44,317 nt of DNA from Streptomyces antimicrobicus (GCF_020532625.1 NZ_JAJAUY010000039.1:1-44317); one strand, 5' to 3'; counted from the stretch's first letter, positions 24,827-36,633 are shown. Numbers and translations: made by a program. The notes: generated by a model from the sequence alone, not told the origin.

Positions 24827-25231
24827 TCAGGCGCGGCCCATCGCGCGGTCCAGCGCGATCTCGATGACCACCCGGTCCGGGTTCGGCGACGGCGTGCGCC
24901 CGTAGCGCTCGGCGTAGCGCGCCACCGCGTCGGCGACCGCGGCCTCCTCCGTGCGGATCACCGCGCGCCCCTCCAGCGTCGCCCAGCGGCGCCCCGCCAT
25001 CTGGCACACCGCGACCCGCGCCCCGTCCGGCTGCGCGGCCAGGACGTTGCGGACCTTCTTGCTGTGCTTGTTGCTGATCACCCGGGCGATCCCCGCCTCC
25101 GGGTCGTACGTGACGCCCACCGGGACCACGTGCGGCGTGCCGTCGGGGCGCGGGGTCGTCAGGGTGCACACGTGCCGCTCCCGCCAGAAGGCGAGGTACT
25201 CGGGCGTCGGGTCGAATGGGTCGTGGGACAT
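24827..25231 (-). CDS. PPOX-class, probably F420-dependent oxidoreductase
   Basis: This 134-residue split-barrel flavin-fold protein contains YLAFWRERHVCTLTTPRPDG, HVVPVGVTYD and ISNKHSKKVRNV with VAVCQMAGRRWATLEGRAVI, the pattern of the pyridoxamine-phosphate-oxidase-like family. In actinobacteria members of this size usually use F420 or bind heme or biliverdin. The Lys-rich segment KHSKKVRN would contact a cofactor phosphate. The ATG start at 25231 lies about 50 bases from the clpB HspR operator, so the two are divergent and a shared regulatory region is possible. Confidence 0.82.
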   Translation of the reverse strand: MSHDPFDPTPEYLAFWRERHVCTLTTPRPDGTPHVVPVGVTYDPEAGIARVISNKHSKKVRNVLAAQPDGARVAVCQMAGRRWATLEGRAVIRTEEAAVADAVARYAERYGRTPSPNPDRVVIEIALDRAMGRA

Positions 25232-25278
25232 GCGCCGAAGCGTACGCGGAAGACTCCGGAAGGGTGCCCCGGAGCCGC

Positions 25279-25299
25279 CTTGAGTGGAATAGACTCAAC
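25279..25299. promoter_or_regulatory. HspR operator (HAIR) upstream of clpB
   Basis: CTTGAGT-N7-ACTCAAC matches the HAIR consensus except at the last base. It lies 57 bases before the clpB start, as expected for an HspR-regulated clpB. Confidence 0.88.
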
Positions 25300-25355
25300 T
25301 TTGTGCACGTTGTGCGTATCAGTATCTGTGCTGTTGTGGAGAGGAGAAGCCAGAC

Positions 25356-27944
<2,589 letters not shown>

Positions 27945-28044
27945 GGGCCCTGCGGTACGCCCGGAGCGGATCGCGCCTGTGGGGCTACCACCCCGCGGGC
28001 GCGATGGGGGAGGATGGCAGCATCCGCACGAAGGGAAGTACACG

Positions 28045-28578
28045 GTGAGCATCGATCCGGCCTCGATTCCGAACTTCGGGAACCAGCCCGAACCGCAGGC
28101 CTCAGGACCGGCGGGCCCCGTCGTCCCTGACCAGGACCTGGTCAAGCAGCTCCTGGAGCAGATGGAGCTGAAGTACGTCGTCGACGACGAGGGAGACCTC
28201 GCGGCGCCGTGGGAGGAGTTCCGTACGTACTTCATGTTCCGCGGCGAGGCGGAGCAGCAGGTCTTCTCGGTCCGGACGTTCTACGACCGGCCGCACAAGA
28301 TCGAGGAGAAGCAGCAGCTCCTCGAGACGATCGACGACTGGAACCGCCGCACGCTGTGGCCGAAGGTCTACACCCACACCCACGACGACGGCTCGGTCCG
28401 TCTGATCGGTGAGGCGCAGATGCTGATCGGCACCGGCGTGGCCCTGGAGCACTTCGTGTCCTCCACGGTCAGCTGGGTCCGCGCCTCGATCGAGTTCGAC
28501 AAGTGGCTGCTGGAGCAGCTCGGCCTGGAGCAGGAGCTGGAGTCCGACAAGGGCGACGACGAGGGCGACGCCGAGTAG
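28045..28578 (+). CDS. YbjN-domain protein
   Basis: This 177-residue acidic protein contains LVKQLLEQMELKYVVDDEGD, TYFMFRGEAEQQVFSVRTFY and LLETIDDWNRRTLWPKVY, matching the YbjN family (putative sensory transduction regulators, fold related to type III secretion chaperones). The tail is strongly acidic (ESDKGDDEGDAE). No enzymatic residues are evident, and a protein-binding role is likely. The start is a GTG at 28045 with AAGGGAAG upstream. It follows clpB by 100 bases without a terminator, so some read-through from clpB is possible. Confidence 0.83.
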   Translation: MSIDPASIPNFGNQPEPQASGPAGPVVPDQDLVKQLLEQMELKYVVDDEGDLAAPWEEFRTYFMFRGEAEQQVFSVRTFYDRPHKIEEKQQLLETIDDWNRRTLWPKVYTHTHDDGSVRLIGEAQMLIGTGVALEHFVSSTVSWVRASIEFDKWLLEQLGLEQELESDKGDDEGDAE

Positions 28579-28657
28579 TCCTCGGGAGTCCTCGCGCGCA
28601 GGCAGTACGTGGGCCGGGCCGTTCTCAGTCCCTGCCGTTCTCCGGGCGCCGGCCGTG

Positions 28658-29845
28658 TCAGGGGTGCAGGCGGGCCAGCCGCGAGACGGCCTCTTCCAGG
28701 ACCTCGACGCGCTTGCAGAAGGCCCAGCGGACCTGGGTGCGGCCGGCCTCCTTGTCGTCGTAGAAGACGGAGTTCGGGATCGCCACCACCCCGCAGCGCT
28801 CGGGCAGCGCACGGCAGAAGGCCAGCCCGTCGCGCTCGCCGAGCGGGGCGATGTCGGTGGTGACGAAGTACGTGCCCTGGGGCCGGTGGACCTCCAGGCC
28901 GGCCGCCTCCAGCCCCGCCGCCAGCAGGTCGCGCCGGGCGCGCAGGTCCTCGCGGAACTCCGTGTAGTAGCTGTCGGGCAGGGCGAGGGCCTCGGCGACG
29001 GCGTACTGGAAGGGCCCGGAGGAGACGTACGTCAGGAACTGCTTGGCCGAGCGGACGGCCGCCACCAGGGCCGGGGCGGCGGTGATCCAGCCGACCTTCC
29101 AGCCGGTGAACGAGAAGGTCTTGCCGGCCGAGGAGATCGTCACCGTGCGCTCGCGCATGCCCGGCAGCGAGGCGAGCGGCACGTGCGCGCCCTCGAAGAC
29201 CAGGTGCTCGTAGACCTCGTCCGTGACCACCAGCAGGTCCCGCTCCACCGCCAGCTCCGCGACGGCCGCCAGCTCGGCCGGGCCGAGGACGGTGCCCGTG
29301 GGGTTGTGCGGGGTGTTGAGCAGCAGCAGCCGGGTGCGGCCGGTGACGGCGGCGCGCAGCTCGTCCAGGTCGAGGCCGAAGCCCCCGGGACCCGGGCGCA
29401 GGGTGACCGGGACCCGGGTGGCGCCGGCCATGGCGATGCAGGCCGCGTAGGAGTCGTAGAAGGGTTCGAGGGCGACGACCTCGTCGCCCGGCTCCAGCAG
29501 GGCGAGCAGGGCGGCCGCGATGGCCTCCGTCGCCCCGGCGGTGACCAGGACCTCGGTGTCGGGGTCGTAGGACAGGCCGTAGAAGCGCTCCTGGTGGGCG
29601 GCGACCGCCCGGCGCAGCTCGGGCACGCCCGGGCCGGGCGGGTACTGGTTGCCGTGGCCGGCGCGGATCGCCCGGACGGCTGCCTCGGCGATCTCGGCGG
29701 GGCCGTCGGTGTCGGGGAATCCCTGGCCGAGGTTGATGGAGCCGGTGCGGGTGGCCAGGGCCGACATCTCCGCGAAGATCGTGGTGCCGAACGAGGCGAG
29801 ACGGCGGTTCAGGAGGGGGCGGCTGCCGCCCACGGGTGCGCTCAT
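28658..29845 (-). CDS. PLP-dependent class I aminotransferase
   Basis: This 395-residue fold-type I enzyme has the family features INLGQGFPDTDGP, the cofactor region VTAGATEAIAAALL, LLLNTPHNPTGTV, VVTDEVYEHLVFEG and the Schiff-base lysine in SSAGKTFSFTGWKVGW. It resembles YbdL/KAT-type and DapC-type enzymes, so the substrate may be methionine, kynurenine or N-succinyl-diaminopimelate; the sequence does not settle this. I chose the ATG at 29845. It is convergent with the YbjN gene. The kynurenine genes at 42224 lie 12 kb away and are not clearly linked. Confidence 0.88.
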   Translation of the reverse strand: MSAPVGGSRPLLNRRLASFGTTIFAEMSALATRTGSINLGQGFPDTDGPAEIAEAAVRAIRAGHGNQYPPGPGVPELRRAVAAHQERFYGLSYDPDTEVLVTAGATEAIAAALLALLEPGDEVVALEPFYDSYAACIAMAGATRVPVTLRPGPGGFGLDLDELRAAVTGRTRLLLLNTPHNPTGTVLGPAELAAVAELAVERDLLVVTDEVYEHLVFEGAHVPLASLPGMRERTVTISSAGKTFSFTGWKVGWITAAPALVAAVRSAKQFLTYVSSGPFQYAVAEALALPDSYYTEFREDLRARRDLLAAGLEAAGLEVHRPQGTYFVTTDIAPLGERDGLAFCRALPERCGVVAIPNSVFYDDKEAGRTQVRWAFCKRVEVLEEAVSRLARLHP

Positions 29846-29983
29846 GGCGCCATCCTGGGCGGAACCTCTGGAGTTGCTCAAGTGTGCTTTGGGCCGTCGG
29901 ACGGGAGGGCATCCCCCCAGCACGCGGGACACGGGGGTCCCGTACCTCGGGGGACCGAGGCTTCTCGGAAGGGGGCGAGGACG

Positions 29984-30226
29984 ATGTTCCTGGCCTTTGC
30001 GTTCGTTGTCTTCATGCTGCTCGTCGTCGGAATCATCGTGCTCGTCGCCCGGGCCGGGAGCGGCGGGAAGTCCTCGTCGCGGTCCTCGGACGGCGGCTGG
30101 TGGGCCTCCGGCGGGGGCTCGTCCGCCGCGTCGTGCGGCTCGTCGTCCTCGTCGTGCGGTTCGTCCTCCTCGTCCTGCGGGGGCGGCGGTGGTGGCGGTG
30201 GCGGCTGCGGGGGCGGCAGCAGCTGA
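29984..30226 (+). CDS. Small membrane protein with Cys/Ser/Gly-rich tail
   Basis: This 80-residue protein has one N-terminal membrane helix (MFLAFAFVVFMLLVVGIIVL) and a tail made almost only of Ser, Gly and Cys. SSSSSCG-type units are repeated (SCGSSSSSCGSSSSSCG), then a Gly run broken by Cys. GGAAGGGGGCGAGG precedes the ATG. The evenly spaced cysteines (about every seven residues) could bind metal, form disulfides or be lipidated. No family is known to me. It diverges from the aminotransferase and precedes the DUF2617 gene. Confidence 0.7.
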   Translation: MFLAFAFVVFMLLVVGIIVLVARAGSGGKSSSRSSDGGWWASGGGSSAASCGSSSSSCGSSSSSCGGGGGGGGGCGGGSS

Positions 30227-30387
30227 CGGGTCATCGGGTACGGCCCTGGCGCGCTGTGTTGAACACGTGAACTGTGTAGCCCCCGGGGGGATGTAAACCC
30301 CTTCAAGTTGGGTAAAAACGCTGTGAGTGCCGTGCCTTTCATGATTCCCTCGGTTGAGTTTCCCTCGCGCGTTTGCGGAGCCGACTC

Positions 30388-30906
30388 ATGCTCACGACCC
30401 TCCAGACCTCCTACACCGACACGCGTGCCGCCGACCTCGCCTGGGCCCTGGGTCGTGACCGGCTTCCCGCCCTGGCCGTACTGAATCTCGAACTGGCGAG
30501 CGCGAAGGTGGAGTTGCGCCTGCTCGGGGCCTCCCACCAGGTGCTGCTGGAGGAGGGCGAGGTCCGGTGCTCCGAGACCGTCGCCTGCATGCCCGGAAGC
30601 TGTACGCCGCTGCCGCTGGGGGTGGCCAAGCGCGTGGGGGACTGGGAGTACGAGTTCGCCGCCCGCGTCGAGACCCTCTCGCAGGGCTCGTTCGCGGGCC
30701 GGGCGCAGGAACTGCTGGCGCTCGTCGCCGACCACCCCAACGGGCTGGCCGGCACCTTCCCGGGCAGCCCGCACGCCTTCACCGCGATGCTCGTGCAGCG
30801 GCACGAGGGCCAGGTCCGGTGGCGGACCTGGCACGCCTACCCCCAGGAGGGTCAACTCGTCGCCACGCGCACCCGGGTAGGAGTACGGATGGCGGCCGCC
30901 TTGTAA
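30388..30906 (+). CDS. DUF2617-family protein
   Basis: This 172-residue soluble protein (MLTTLQTSYTDTRAADLAWA, RLLGASHQVLLEEG, WRTWHAYPQEGQLVATRTRV) fits the DUF2617 family, which in actinomycetes lies near membrane spermidine-synthase-like genes, as it does here. The fold and function are unknown. The ATG at 30388 has GCGGAG upstream. It is followed after 144 bases by the spermidine-synthase-like gene; the gap holds CACCCATGTGGGTG (31000-31013), a possible operator. Confidence 0.8.
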   Translation: MLTTLQTSYTDTRAADLAWALGRDRLPALAVLNLELASAKVELRLLGASHQVLLEEGEVRCSETVACMPGSCTPLPLGVAKRVGDWEYEFAARVETLSQGSFAGRAQELLALVADHPNGLAGTFPGSPHAFTAMLVQRHEGQVRWRTWHAYPQEGQLVATRTRVGVRMAAAL

Positions 30907-31050
30907 CCGGTGCGGGCGGAGCGCGGTGCACACAGGCGCGCGATCGTTTCTGCGCCCTTCGCGGCGTTACGCCAACCGGGCTCACCCATGCCTCGGTTGC
31001 ACCCATGTGGGTGACTTGATGCGGGCGGGACCTGACGTACGGTTCGCTGC

Positions 31051-32694
31051 ATGATCGACCGTTCCGCCCCCCGCGGGGTGCTCCCGGCTCCACGGCCGCG
31101 GGGCGTGGCGACCGTCCAGGCCGCCCTGCCCGTACGGCCCCGGACCGGCCGACTGCTGGTGCTGGCCACGGTGTTCGTCTGCGCCGCCTGCGGCCTCGTC
31201 TACGAACTGGAACTGCTCGCCCTCGCCTCGTACCTGATCGGGGACTCCGTCACCCAGACCTCGGTCGTGCTGTCCGTGATGGTCTTCGCCATGGGGGTGG
31301 GCTCGCTGCTGGCCAAGCGGCTGCGGGGCCGGCCGGCGGTCGGCTTCGCCGCCGTGGAGGCCGCGCTCGCCCTGCTCGGCGGGCTGTCGGCGACCTCCTT
31401 GTACGCCAGCTTCGCCTGGCTGGGCGAGGCGCGGCCGGCGCTGGTGGCGTTCTCGCTGGCCATCGGGGTGCTGATCGGTGCCGAGATCCCGCTGCTGATG
31501 ACGCTGATCCAGCGGGTCCGCAGGCAGGACGCGGGCGGCGCGGTCGCCGACCTGTTCGCGGCGGACTACGTCGGGGCACTGGTCGGCGGACTCGCCTTCC
31601 CGTTCCTGCTGCTGCCGCTGCTCGGCCAGCTCACCGGGGCGATGCTGACCGGCACGGTCAACGCGGCCGTCGGCGGGGCACTGGTGCTGTGGCTGTTCCG
31701 GCGCGACCTGAGCGGGCGGGCACGCTGGCTGCTGCTCGCCGCCAACGTCGGGGTGCTGGCGGTCCTGGCGTCGGCGACGCTGCTCGCCGACGACTTCGAG
31801 CGGGTCGCCCGGCGCGCGGTCTACGGCGGGGACGTACGGGTCGCCCTCCAGACCGGGGTGCAGGAACTGGTGCTCACGGGCCCCTCCACCGGCTCACCGC
31901 GCTCGCTGGACCTCTACCTGGACGGCCGGCTGCGGGTCAGCGGCTACGACGAGTACCGCTACCACGAGGCGCTGGTGCACCCGGCGATGACCGGACCGCA
32001 CGGCCGGGTGCTGGTCCTCGGCGGCGGGGACGGCCTCGCCGCGCGGGAGGTGCTGCGCCACCCCGACGTGGCGCGGGTGACCGTCGTGGATCTCGATCCC
32101 GGGGTGGTCCGGCTGGCCCGGACCGACCCCATGCTGTCGGTGCTCAACGCCGGCGCGTACGGCGACCCGCGGGTGGAGGTGGTCACCACCGACGCCTTCC
32201 GCTGGCTGCGCGGCCTGCCGGCCCGGCAGTTCGACGTGATCGTCTCGGACCTCCCGGACCCCGGGATCACCCCCAGCACCAAGCTGTACTCGCAGGAGTT
32301 CTACGGGCTGGCCGCGCGGGCCCTGCGCCCCGGCGGCCGGATCGCCGTGCACGCGGGGTCGCTGACGACCCGGCCGCACACCTTCTGGACGGTCGAGGCC
32401 ACGCTCCGCGCGGCGGGCCTGGCAACGGCCCCCTACAGCGCGGGCGGCCGACTCAGCGGCTTCGCGGCCGGACCCGACCGGACCCTGGGCGTGAGCGGCA
32501 CCTCGCCGCAGGACTGGGGGTTCGTCCTGGCGGCCGTCGGGCACCGGCCGGAGCTGCGGGTCGACCGCGACACCCCGGCGTTGCGCTCGCTGTCCACGGC
32601 GGCGCTGCGGGACTCCGCCCGCGAGGCCGAGCACCAGCGGATCAAGGGGCTGCCGCCCTCGACGCTGCCGCATCCGCGGTACTCGGCGTCCTGA
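31051..32694 (+). CDS. Membrane-embedded spermidine-synthase-like protein
   Basis: This 547-residue protein fuses about seven N-terminal membrane helices (residues 33-250) to a spermidine-synthase-type domain. The latter has the methyltransferase-like fold: [20 protein letters not shown], the nucleotide-binding loop [27 protein letters not shown] and [11 protein letters not shown]. Soluble aminopropyltransferases lack the membrane part. The fused form is common in actinobacteria, and its real substrate is uncertain. The ATG at 31051 lacks a clear ribosome-binding site, and a later start such as V20 (GTG) is possible. Confidence 0.85.
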   Translation: MIDRSAPRGVLPAPRPRGVATVQAALPVRPRTGRLLVLATVFVCAACGLVYELELLALASYLIGDSVTQTSVVLSVMVFAMGVGSLLAKRLRGRPAVGFAAVEAALALLGGLSATSLYASFAWLGEARPALVAFSLAIGVLIGAEIPLLMTLIQRVRRQDAGGAVADLFAADYVGALVGGLAFPFLLLPLLGQLTGAMLTGTVNAAVGGALVLWLFRRDLSGRARWLLLAANVGVLAVLASATLLADDFERVARRAVYGGDVRVALQTGVQELVLTGPSTGSPRSLDLYLDGRLRVSGYDEYRYHEALVHPAMTGPHGRVLVLGGGDGLAAREVLRHPDVARVTVVDLDPGVVRLARTDPMLSVLNAGAYGDPRVEVVTTDAFRWLRGLPARQFDVIVSDLPDPGITPSTKLYSQEFYGLAARALRPGGRIAVHAGSLTTRPHTFWTVEATLRAAGLATAPYSAGGRLSGFAAGPDRTLGVSGTSPQDWGFVLAAVGHRPELRVDRDTPALRSLSTAALRDSAREAEHQRIKGLPPSTLPHPRYSAS

Positions 32695-32768
32695 GTCGCG
32701 CCGGAGCGAGACAGGTCCGCGGTGCGGGACCGGGTGCGAAGGGGCCCTTCGTCGGTAGGCTCGGCTGC

Positions 32769-33791
32769 ATGGAGCATCAGGTGTTCGTTCCGGTCCCCGT
32801 AGAGAACCTCCGCGCCGTGCTGCGGGATCCCGCGCGGCTGGCCCGGTGCGTGCCGGGGCTCCAGCAGGACGCCGATGCGGCGGCCGGGCCGCTGTCCGGC
32901 CGGCTCAAGCTGCGGGTCGGCGGGCACACCATCACCTATCGCGGGGCGCTGAGCGTGACCGAGCGGGACCCGGAGGCCTTCGAGATCACCGGTGAGGGCA
33001 CCGAGGTGCGCGGGACCGGGGCCGTGAAGGTGGCGCTCGCGGTCCGGCTGGCCGAGGCCGACGGCGGCACCCGGCTGCTGCTCGACGGCACCGGCACCGC
33101 CGACGGCCGGGCCGCCACGTTCGAGCCGGCCGCCACCACCGCCGCGCTGCACCGCCTGCTGGACCGCGCCGCCGGTCACCTGGCGTCGGCGGCGTCGGCT
33201 GCGGTCGCCGCCGACACGTCGGCCGGGGCGGACCTGGACACCGGCGACGCCGCCCGGGACGCCACCCCCGACAGCCCCCGCGCCGGAGACGTCGCGGAGA
33301 CCCGCAGGGCCGACGACGCCGAGGACGACCTCGGAGACGTCCCGGACACCCGCGGGACCGACGACACCGAGGACGAGATCGACCTCGACGACACCGAGGA
33401 CGAGATCGACCTCGACGCGGACCTCGAAGGCGATCTCGACGGGGACCTCGACACCGGGATGGACCTCGACGCCGATCTGGAGGCCGAGGCGGCCTCGGTG
33501 TTCGACACCGAGGTGCCGCCCTCCTCCCTCGACCCGTTCGCGGACGACGACTTCACCGGGTTCGGCGACGCCGGAGCCCGACCTCCCGCGGAGGCGGCCC
33601 ACGCCCGGCGCACCATGATCGGCCGCAGTGCCGAGGAGGTCGACCACGCGCCGCCGCGCGGCCGGTACGCCCCCGTCCCCGCCCCGGACCAGGGTGCCTC
33701 CGGCGGCAGTCTGCGCTGGCTCGTGCCGGCCGCGGCCTTCGCCGTGGCCTCCGCGGTGGCCGTCGGACGGGTCCTGCGCCGCCGCCGCTGA
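32769..33791 (+). CDS. SRPBCC (CoxG-like) domain tethered to the membrane by an acidic linker
   Basis: This 340-residue protein has an N-terminal SRPBCC ligand-binding domain of about 145 residues, similar to CoxG (FVPVPVENLRAVLRDPARLA, CVPGLQ, then GRLKLRVGGHTITYRGALSV). A highly acidic linker with repeats DDTEDEIDLD, DLEGDLDGDLD follows at about 195-245. The C-terminus is a membrane helix with basic end (LVPAAAFAVASAVAVGRVLR, RRR). The lipid- or ligand-binding domain is thus held at the membrane by its tail. The ATG is at 32769; its position in a long ORF antisense to other frames hides the true start. Confidence 0.78.
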   Translation: MEHQVFVPVPVENLRAVLRDPARLARCVPGLQQDADAAAGPLSGRLKLRVGGHTITYRGALSVTERDPEAFEITGEGTEVRGTGAVKVALAVRLAEADGGTRLLLDGTGTADGRAATFEPAATTAALHRLLDRAAGHLASAASAAVAADTSAGADLDTGDAARDATPDSPRAGDVAETRRADDAEDDLGDVPDTRGTDDTEDEIDLDDTEDEIDLDADLEGDLDGDLDTGMDLDADLEAEAASVFDTEVPPSSLDPFADDDFTGFGDAGARPPAEAAHARRTMIGRSAEEVDHAPPRGRYAPVPAPDQGASGGSLRWLVPAAAFAVASAVAVGRVLRRRR

Positions 33792-33811
33792 CTGGCCGTA
33801 GGGTCGGACCC

Positions 33812-34594
33812 ATGAGTACGCAACTGAGCGCCGGGGGCGCCGAACTGACCGTCGACCAGGACAACGGCTGCCGGATCAGCAGCCTGCGCATCGACGGGAC
33901 CGAGCTGCTGCGCCAAGGCGCGCACTTCGGTTCGTTCCCGATGGTTCCCTGGTGCGGCCGGCTCGGCGAGGGCCGCTTCCGCACCGGCGGGGTCGTCCAC
34001 CAGATGCCGCTCAACCATCCGCCGCACGCCCTGCACGGCTTCGCCCGCGACGCCGCCTGGCGGTCGGCCCGGGCGGAGAAGGCCGAGGCCGCCTTCTACT
34101 ACGACCTGGTCGAGCCCTGGCCGTACCCGGGGCGGGTCACGCAGACCTTCGAGCTCACCGAGGACTCGCTCACCCTCGGCCTCGGCATCGAGACGTACGG
34201 GGACAGCTTCCCGGCGCAGGCCGGCTGGCACCCGTGGTTCCTGCGCAACCTCGGGCACGGCGAGGACGTGGTGGTCGACTTCCGGCCCGAGTGGCAGGAG
34301 GAGCGCGGCGACGACTACCTGCCGACCGGCCGCCGGATCACGCCCCTGCCGGGCCCCTGGGACGACTGCTTCGGGATGCCCTACGGCGTGGACGTCACCC
34401 TGACCTGGCCCGGCGCGCTGGAGGTCAAGGTCACCAGCCGGGCGGAATGGGTGGTGATCTACGACCAGGAGGCCGAGGCGGTGTGCGTCGAGCCCCAGAC
34501 CGGCCCGCCCAACGGACTGAACACCGCGCCCCGGCTGGTCACGCCGGTCGATCCGCTGGAGGTCACGACGACCTGGACCTGGCGGCGGCTCTGA
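33812..34594 (+). CDS. Aldose 1-epimerase family protein
   Basis: This 260-residue galactose-mutarotase-like protein has the expected beta-sandwich features: LRIDGTELL, the substrate region MVPWCGRLGEGRF, HPPHALHGFARDAAW with the catalytic-type His, and AGWHPWFLRNL. The C-terminal glutamate region is CVEPQTGPPNGLN. It interconverts sugar anomers; the specific sugar is not apparent. The ATG at 33812 follows the SRPBCC gene by 20 bases, so they are probably co-transcribed, and pyrE follows. Confidence 0.88.
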   Translation: MSTQLSAGGAELTVDQDNGCRISSLRIDGTELLRQGAHFGSFPMVPWCGRLGEGRFRTGGVVHQMPLNHPPHALHGFARDAAWRSARAEKAEAAFYYDLVEPWPYPGRVTQTFELTEDSLTLGLGIETYGDSFPAQAGWHPWFLRNLGHGEDVVVDFRPEWQEERGDDYLPTGRRITPLPGPWDDCFGMPYGVDVTLTWPGALEVKVTSRAEWVVIYDQEAEAVCVEPQTGPPNGLNTAPRLVTPVDPLEVTTTWTWRRL

Positions 34595-34625
34595 GCTCGG
34601 GGGCACGGGCTCTAAGCTCATGGCT

Positions 34626-35165
34626 ATGAGTGACGTGCGTGGTGAGCTGCTCCAGCAGATCAAGGACAAGGCCGTGGTCCACGGCAAGGTGATTCTCTCC
34701 TCGGGCCTGGAGGCCGACTACTACATCGACCTCCGCCGGATCACCCTCGATGGGGAGGCGGCCCCGCTGGTCGGCCAGGTCATGCTCGACCTCACCGCCG
34801 ACCTCGACTTCGACTGCGTCGGCGGCCTCACCCTGGGCGCCGACCCGGTGGCGACCGCGATGCTGCACGCCTCGGCCGCCCGCGGGCAGCGCCTGGACGC
34901 CTTCGTCGTGCGCAAGGCGCAGAAGGCCCACGGCATGCAGCGTCGGATCGAGGGCACCGAGGTCAAGGGCCGCCGCTGCCTGGTGGTCGAGGACACCTCG
35001 ACCACCGGTGGCTCCCCGCTGACCGCCGTGGAGGCGGTCCGCGAGGCCGGCGGCGAGGTCGTGGCCGTCGCCACGATCGTGGACCGCGGTGCCGCCGGGG
35101 CGATCAGCGAGGCCGGCCTGCCGTACCTGACCGGCTACCAGCTGTCGGACCTCGGCCTCGCCTGA
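34626..35165 (+). CDS. pyrE: Orotate phosphoribosyltransferase
   Basis: This 179-residue enzyme converts orotate and PRPP to OMP in pyrimidine synthesis. It contains SSGLEADYYIDLRRITLDGE, the catalytic-loop region FVVRKAQKAHGMQRRIEG and the PRPP loop CLVVEDTSTTGGSPL. The start could also be the ATG six bases earlier (34620); neither has a strong ribosome-binding site. A perfect palindrome containing parS follows the gene and may double as its terminator. Confidence 0.93.
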   Translation: MSDVRGELLQQIKDKAVVHGKVILSSGLEADYYIDLRRITLDGEAAPLVGQVMLDLTADLDFDCVGGLTLGADPVATAMLHASAARGQRLDAFVVRKAQKAHGMQRRIEGTEVKGRRCLVVEDTSTTGGSPLTAVEAVREAGGEVVAVATIVDRGAAGAISEAGLPYLTGYQLSDLGLA

Positions 35166-35223
35166 ACCGGTGACCAAGGTCCGGACCGGCTTACCGGCGA
35201 GGTTCTGACCAGCTCTTTTGTGA

Positions 35224-35259
35224 CCGCTCCGGGTGTTTCACGTGAAACACCCGGAGCGG
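35224..35259. promoter_or_regulatory. parS: parS centromere site within a perfect 36-bp palindrome
   Basis: TGTTTCACGTGAAACA (35234-35249) equals the ParB-binding consensus, including the Streptomyces core GTTTCACGTGAAAC. The palindrome extends perfectly on both sides (CCGCTCCGGG / CCCGGAGCGG), far beyond the 16-bp site, and could also act as a transcription terminator after pyrE. ParB binding here would support chromosome segregation. Confidence 0.92.
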
Positions 35260-35389
35260 TTTCGCGTCTGCCCGCGACCGGCGGGGTGGAGTGTCCGGCC
35301 GAGTCTGGAAAGATGGGGGCGACGATGACGTCGCCCCCAGGTCAGGGCCAGCAATAAGCACACCACCCGCACATACAAGGAGCGGACAG

Positions 35390-36412
35390 ATGCCCATCGC
35401 AACCCCCGAGGTCTACAACGAGATGCTCGACCGGGCGAAGGCAGGCAAGTTCGCCTACCCGGCCATCAACGTGACCTCGTCCCAGACCCTGCACGCTGCG
35501 CTGCGCGGCTTCGCGGAGGCCGAGAGCGACGGCATCGTCCAGATCTCCACCGGCGGTGCCGAGTTCCTGGGCGGCCAGCACAGCAAGGACATGGTCACGG
35601 GTGCGGTCGCCCTGGCCGAGTTCGCGCACATCGTCGCCGCCAAGTACGACGTCAACATCGCGCTGCACACCGACCACTGCCCGAAGGACAAGCTGGACGG
35701 CTACGTCCGCCCGCTGCTCGCCCTCTCCGAGGAGCGCGTCAAGGCCGGCCGCAACCCGCTGTTCCAGTCGCACATGTGGGACGGCTCCGCCGAGACCCTG
35801 GCCGACAACCTGGCCATCGCCCAGGAGCTGCTGCCCCGCGCCGCCGCCGCCAAGATCATCCTTGAGGTCGAGATCACCCCGACCGGTGGCGAGGAGGACG
35901 GCGTCACCCACGAGATCAACGACGAGCTGTACACCACGGTCGAGGACGCGATCCGTACCGCCGAGGCCCTCGGCCTGGGCGAGAAGGGCCGCTACCTGCT
36001 GGCCGCCTCCTTCGGCAACGTGCACGGCGTCTACAAGCCGGGCAACGTCGTCCTGCGCCCCGAGCTGCTGAAGGACCTGCAGCAGGGTGTCGGTGAGAAG
36101 TACGGCAAGACCAGCCCGTTCGACTTCGTCTTCCACGGCGGCTCCGGCTCCACCGAGCAGGAGATCGCCACCGCGCTGGAGAACGGCGTCGTGAAGATGA
36201 ACCTGGACACCGACACCCAGTACGCCTTCACCCGCCCGGTCGCCGACCACATGTTCAAGAACTACGACGGCGTCCTGAAGGTCGACGGCGAGGTCGGCAA
36301 GAAGTCCACCTACGACCCGCGGACCTGGGGCAAGCTGGCCGAGGCGAGCATGGCGCAGCGCGTGGTCGAGGCCTGCGCCAACCTGCGCTCCACCGGCACC
36401 AAGATCAAGTAA
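35390..36412 (+). CDS. fba: Class II fructose-bisphosphate aldolase
   Basis: This 340-residue zinc-dependent aldolase splits fructose 1,6-bisphosphate in glycolysis. Metal and catalytic regions are visible: LHTDHCPKDK, EVEITPTGGEEDGV, FGNVHGVYKPGN, FHGGSGSTEQEI and NLDTDTQYAFTR. The ATG at 35390 has AAGGAGCGG upstream. It is probably monocistronic between parS and a strong terminator. Codon use is highly biased toward C-ending codons, typical of strong expression. Confidence 0.96.
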   Translation: MPIATPEVYNEMLDRAKAGKFAYPAINVTSSQTLHAALRGFAEAESDGIVQISTGGAEFLGGQHSKDMVTGAVALAEFAHIVAAKYDVNIALHTDHCPKDKLDGYVRPLLALSEERVKAGRNPLFQSHMWDGSAETLADNLAIAQELLPRAAAAKIILEVEITPTGGEEDGVTHEINDELYTTVEDAIRTAEALGLGEKGRYLLAASFGNVHGVYKPGNVVLRPELLKDLQQGVGEKYGKTSPFDFVFHGGSGSTEQEIATALENGVVKMNLDTDTQYAFTRPVADHMFKNYDGVLKVDGEVGKKSTYDPRTWGKLAEASMAQRVVEACANLRSTGTKIK

Positions 36413-36433
36413 CACCCGCCGCACGCAGTGGCC

Positions 36434-36478
36434 AAGGCCCTGCCCCGGTCCGTCCCCGACGACCGTGGGCAGGGCCTT
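36434..36478. terminator. Terminator of fba
   Basis: AAGGCCCTGCCC and GGGCAGGGCCTT form a 12-bp stem with a long loop, followed by a short T-rich stretch. Confidence 0.75.
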
Positions 36479-36587
36479 CGCCTTTCCCCCTCCGCCGTGT
36501 CCCCCCGCCCAGGACGCCCCCCGACGCCCTGGGCGGTCCCCAGGGGACCGGTGGCTCAGCCGGCCGACGGCCGAGCCGTCGGCCAAG

Positions 36588-36633
36588 TCATGCCGTCATG
36601 CCGTCATGCCCTCGGCCCGTCATGCCGTCATCC
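36588..36633. repeat. GTCATGCC short tandem repeat
   Basis: TCATGCCG-type units of eight bases recur five times across 36588-36633, overlapping the last codons of the AfsA-family gene. The repeat may mark a junction of the GBL island with core sequence. Confidence 0.55.

Noticed and set aside
30350..30370. Possible fourth HAIR element (GTTGAGT near 30354)
   Set aside because: There is no ACTCAA partner at the required 7-base spacing.
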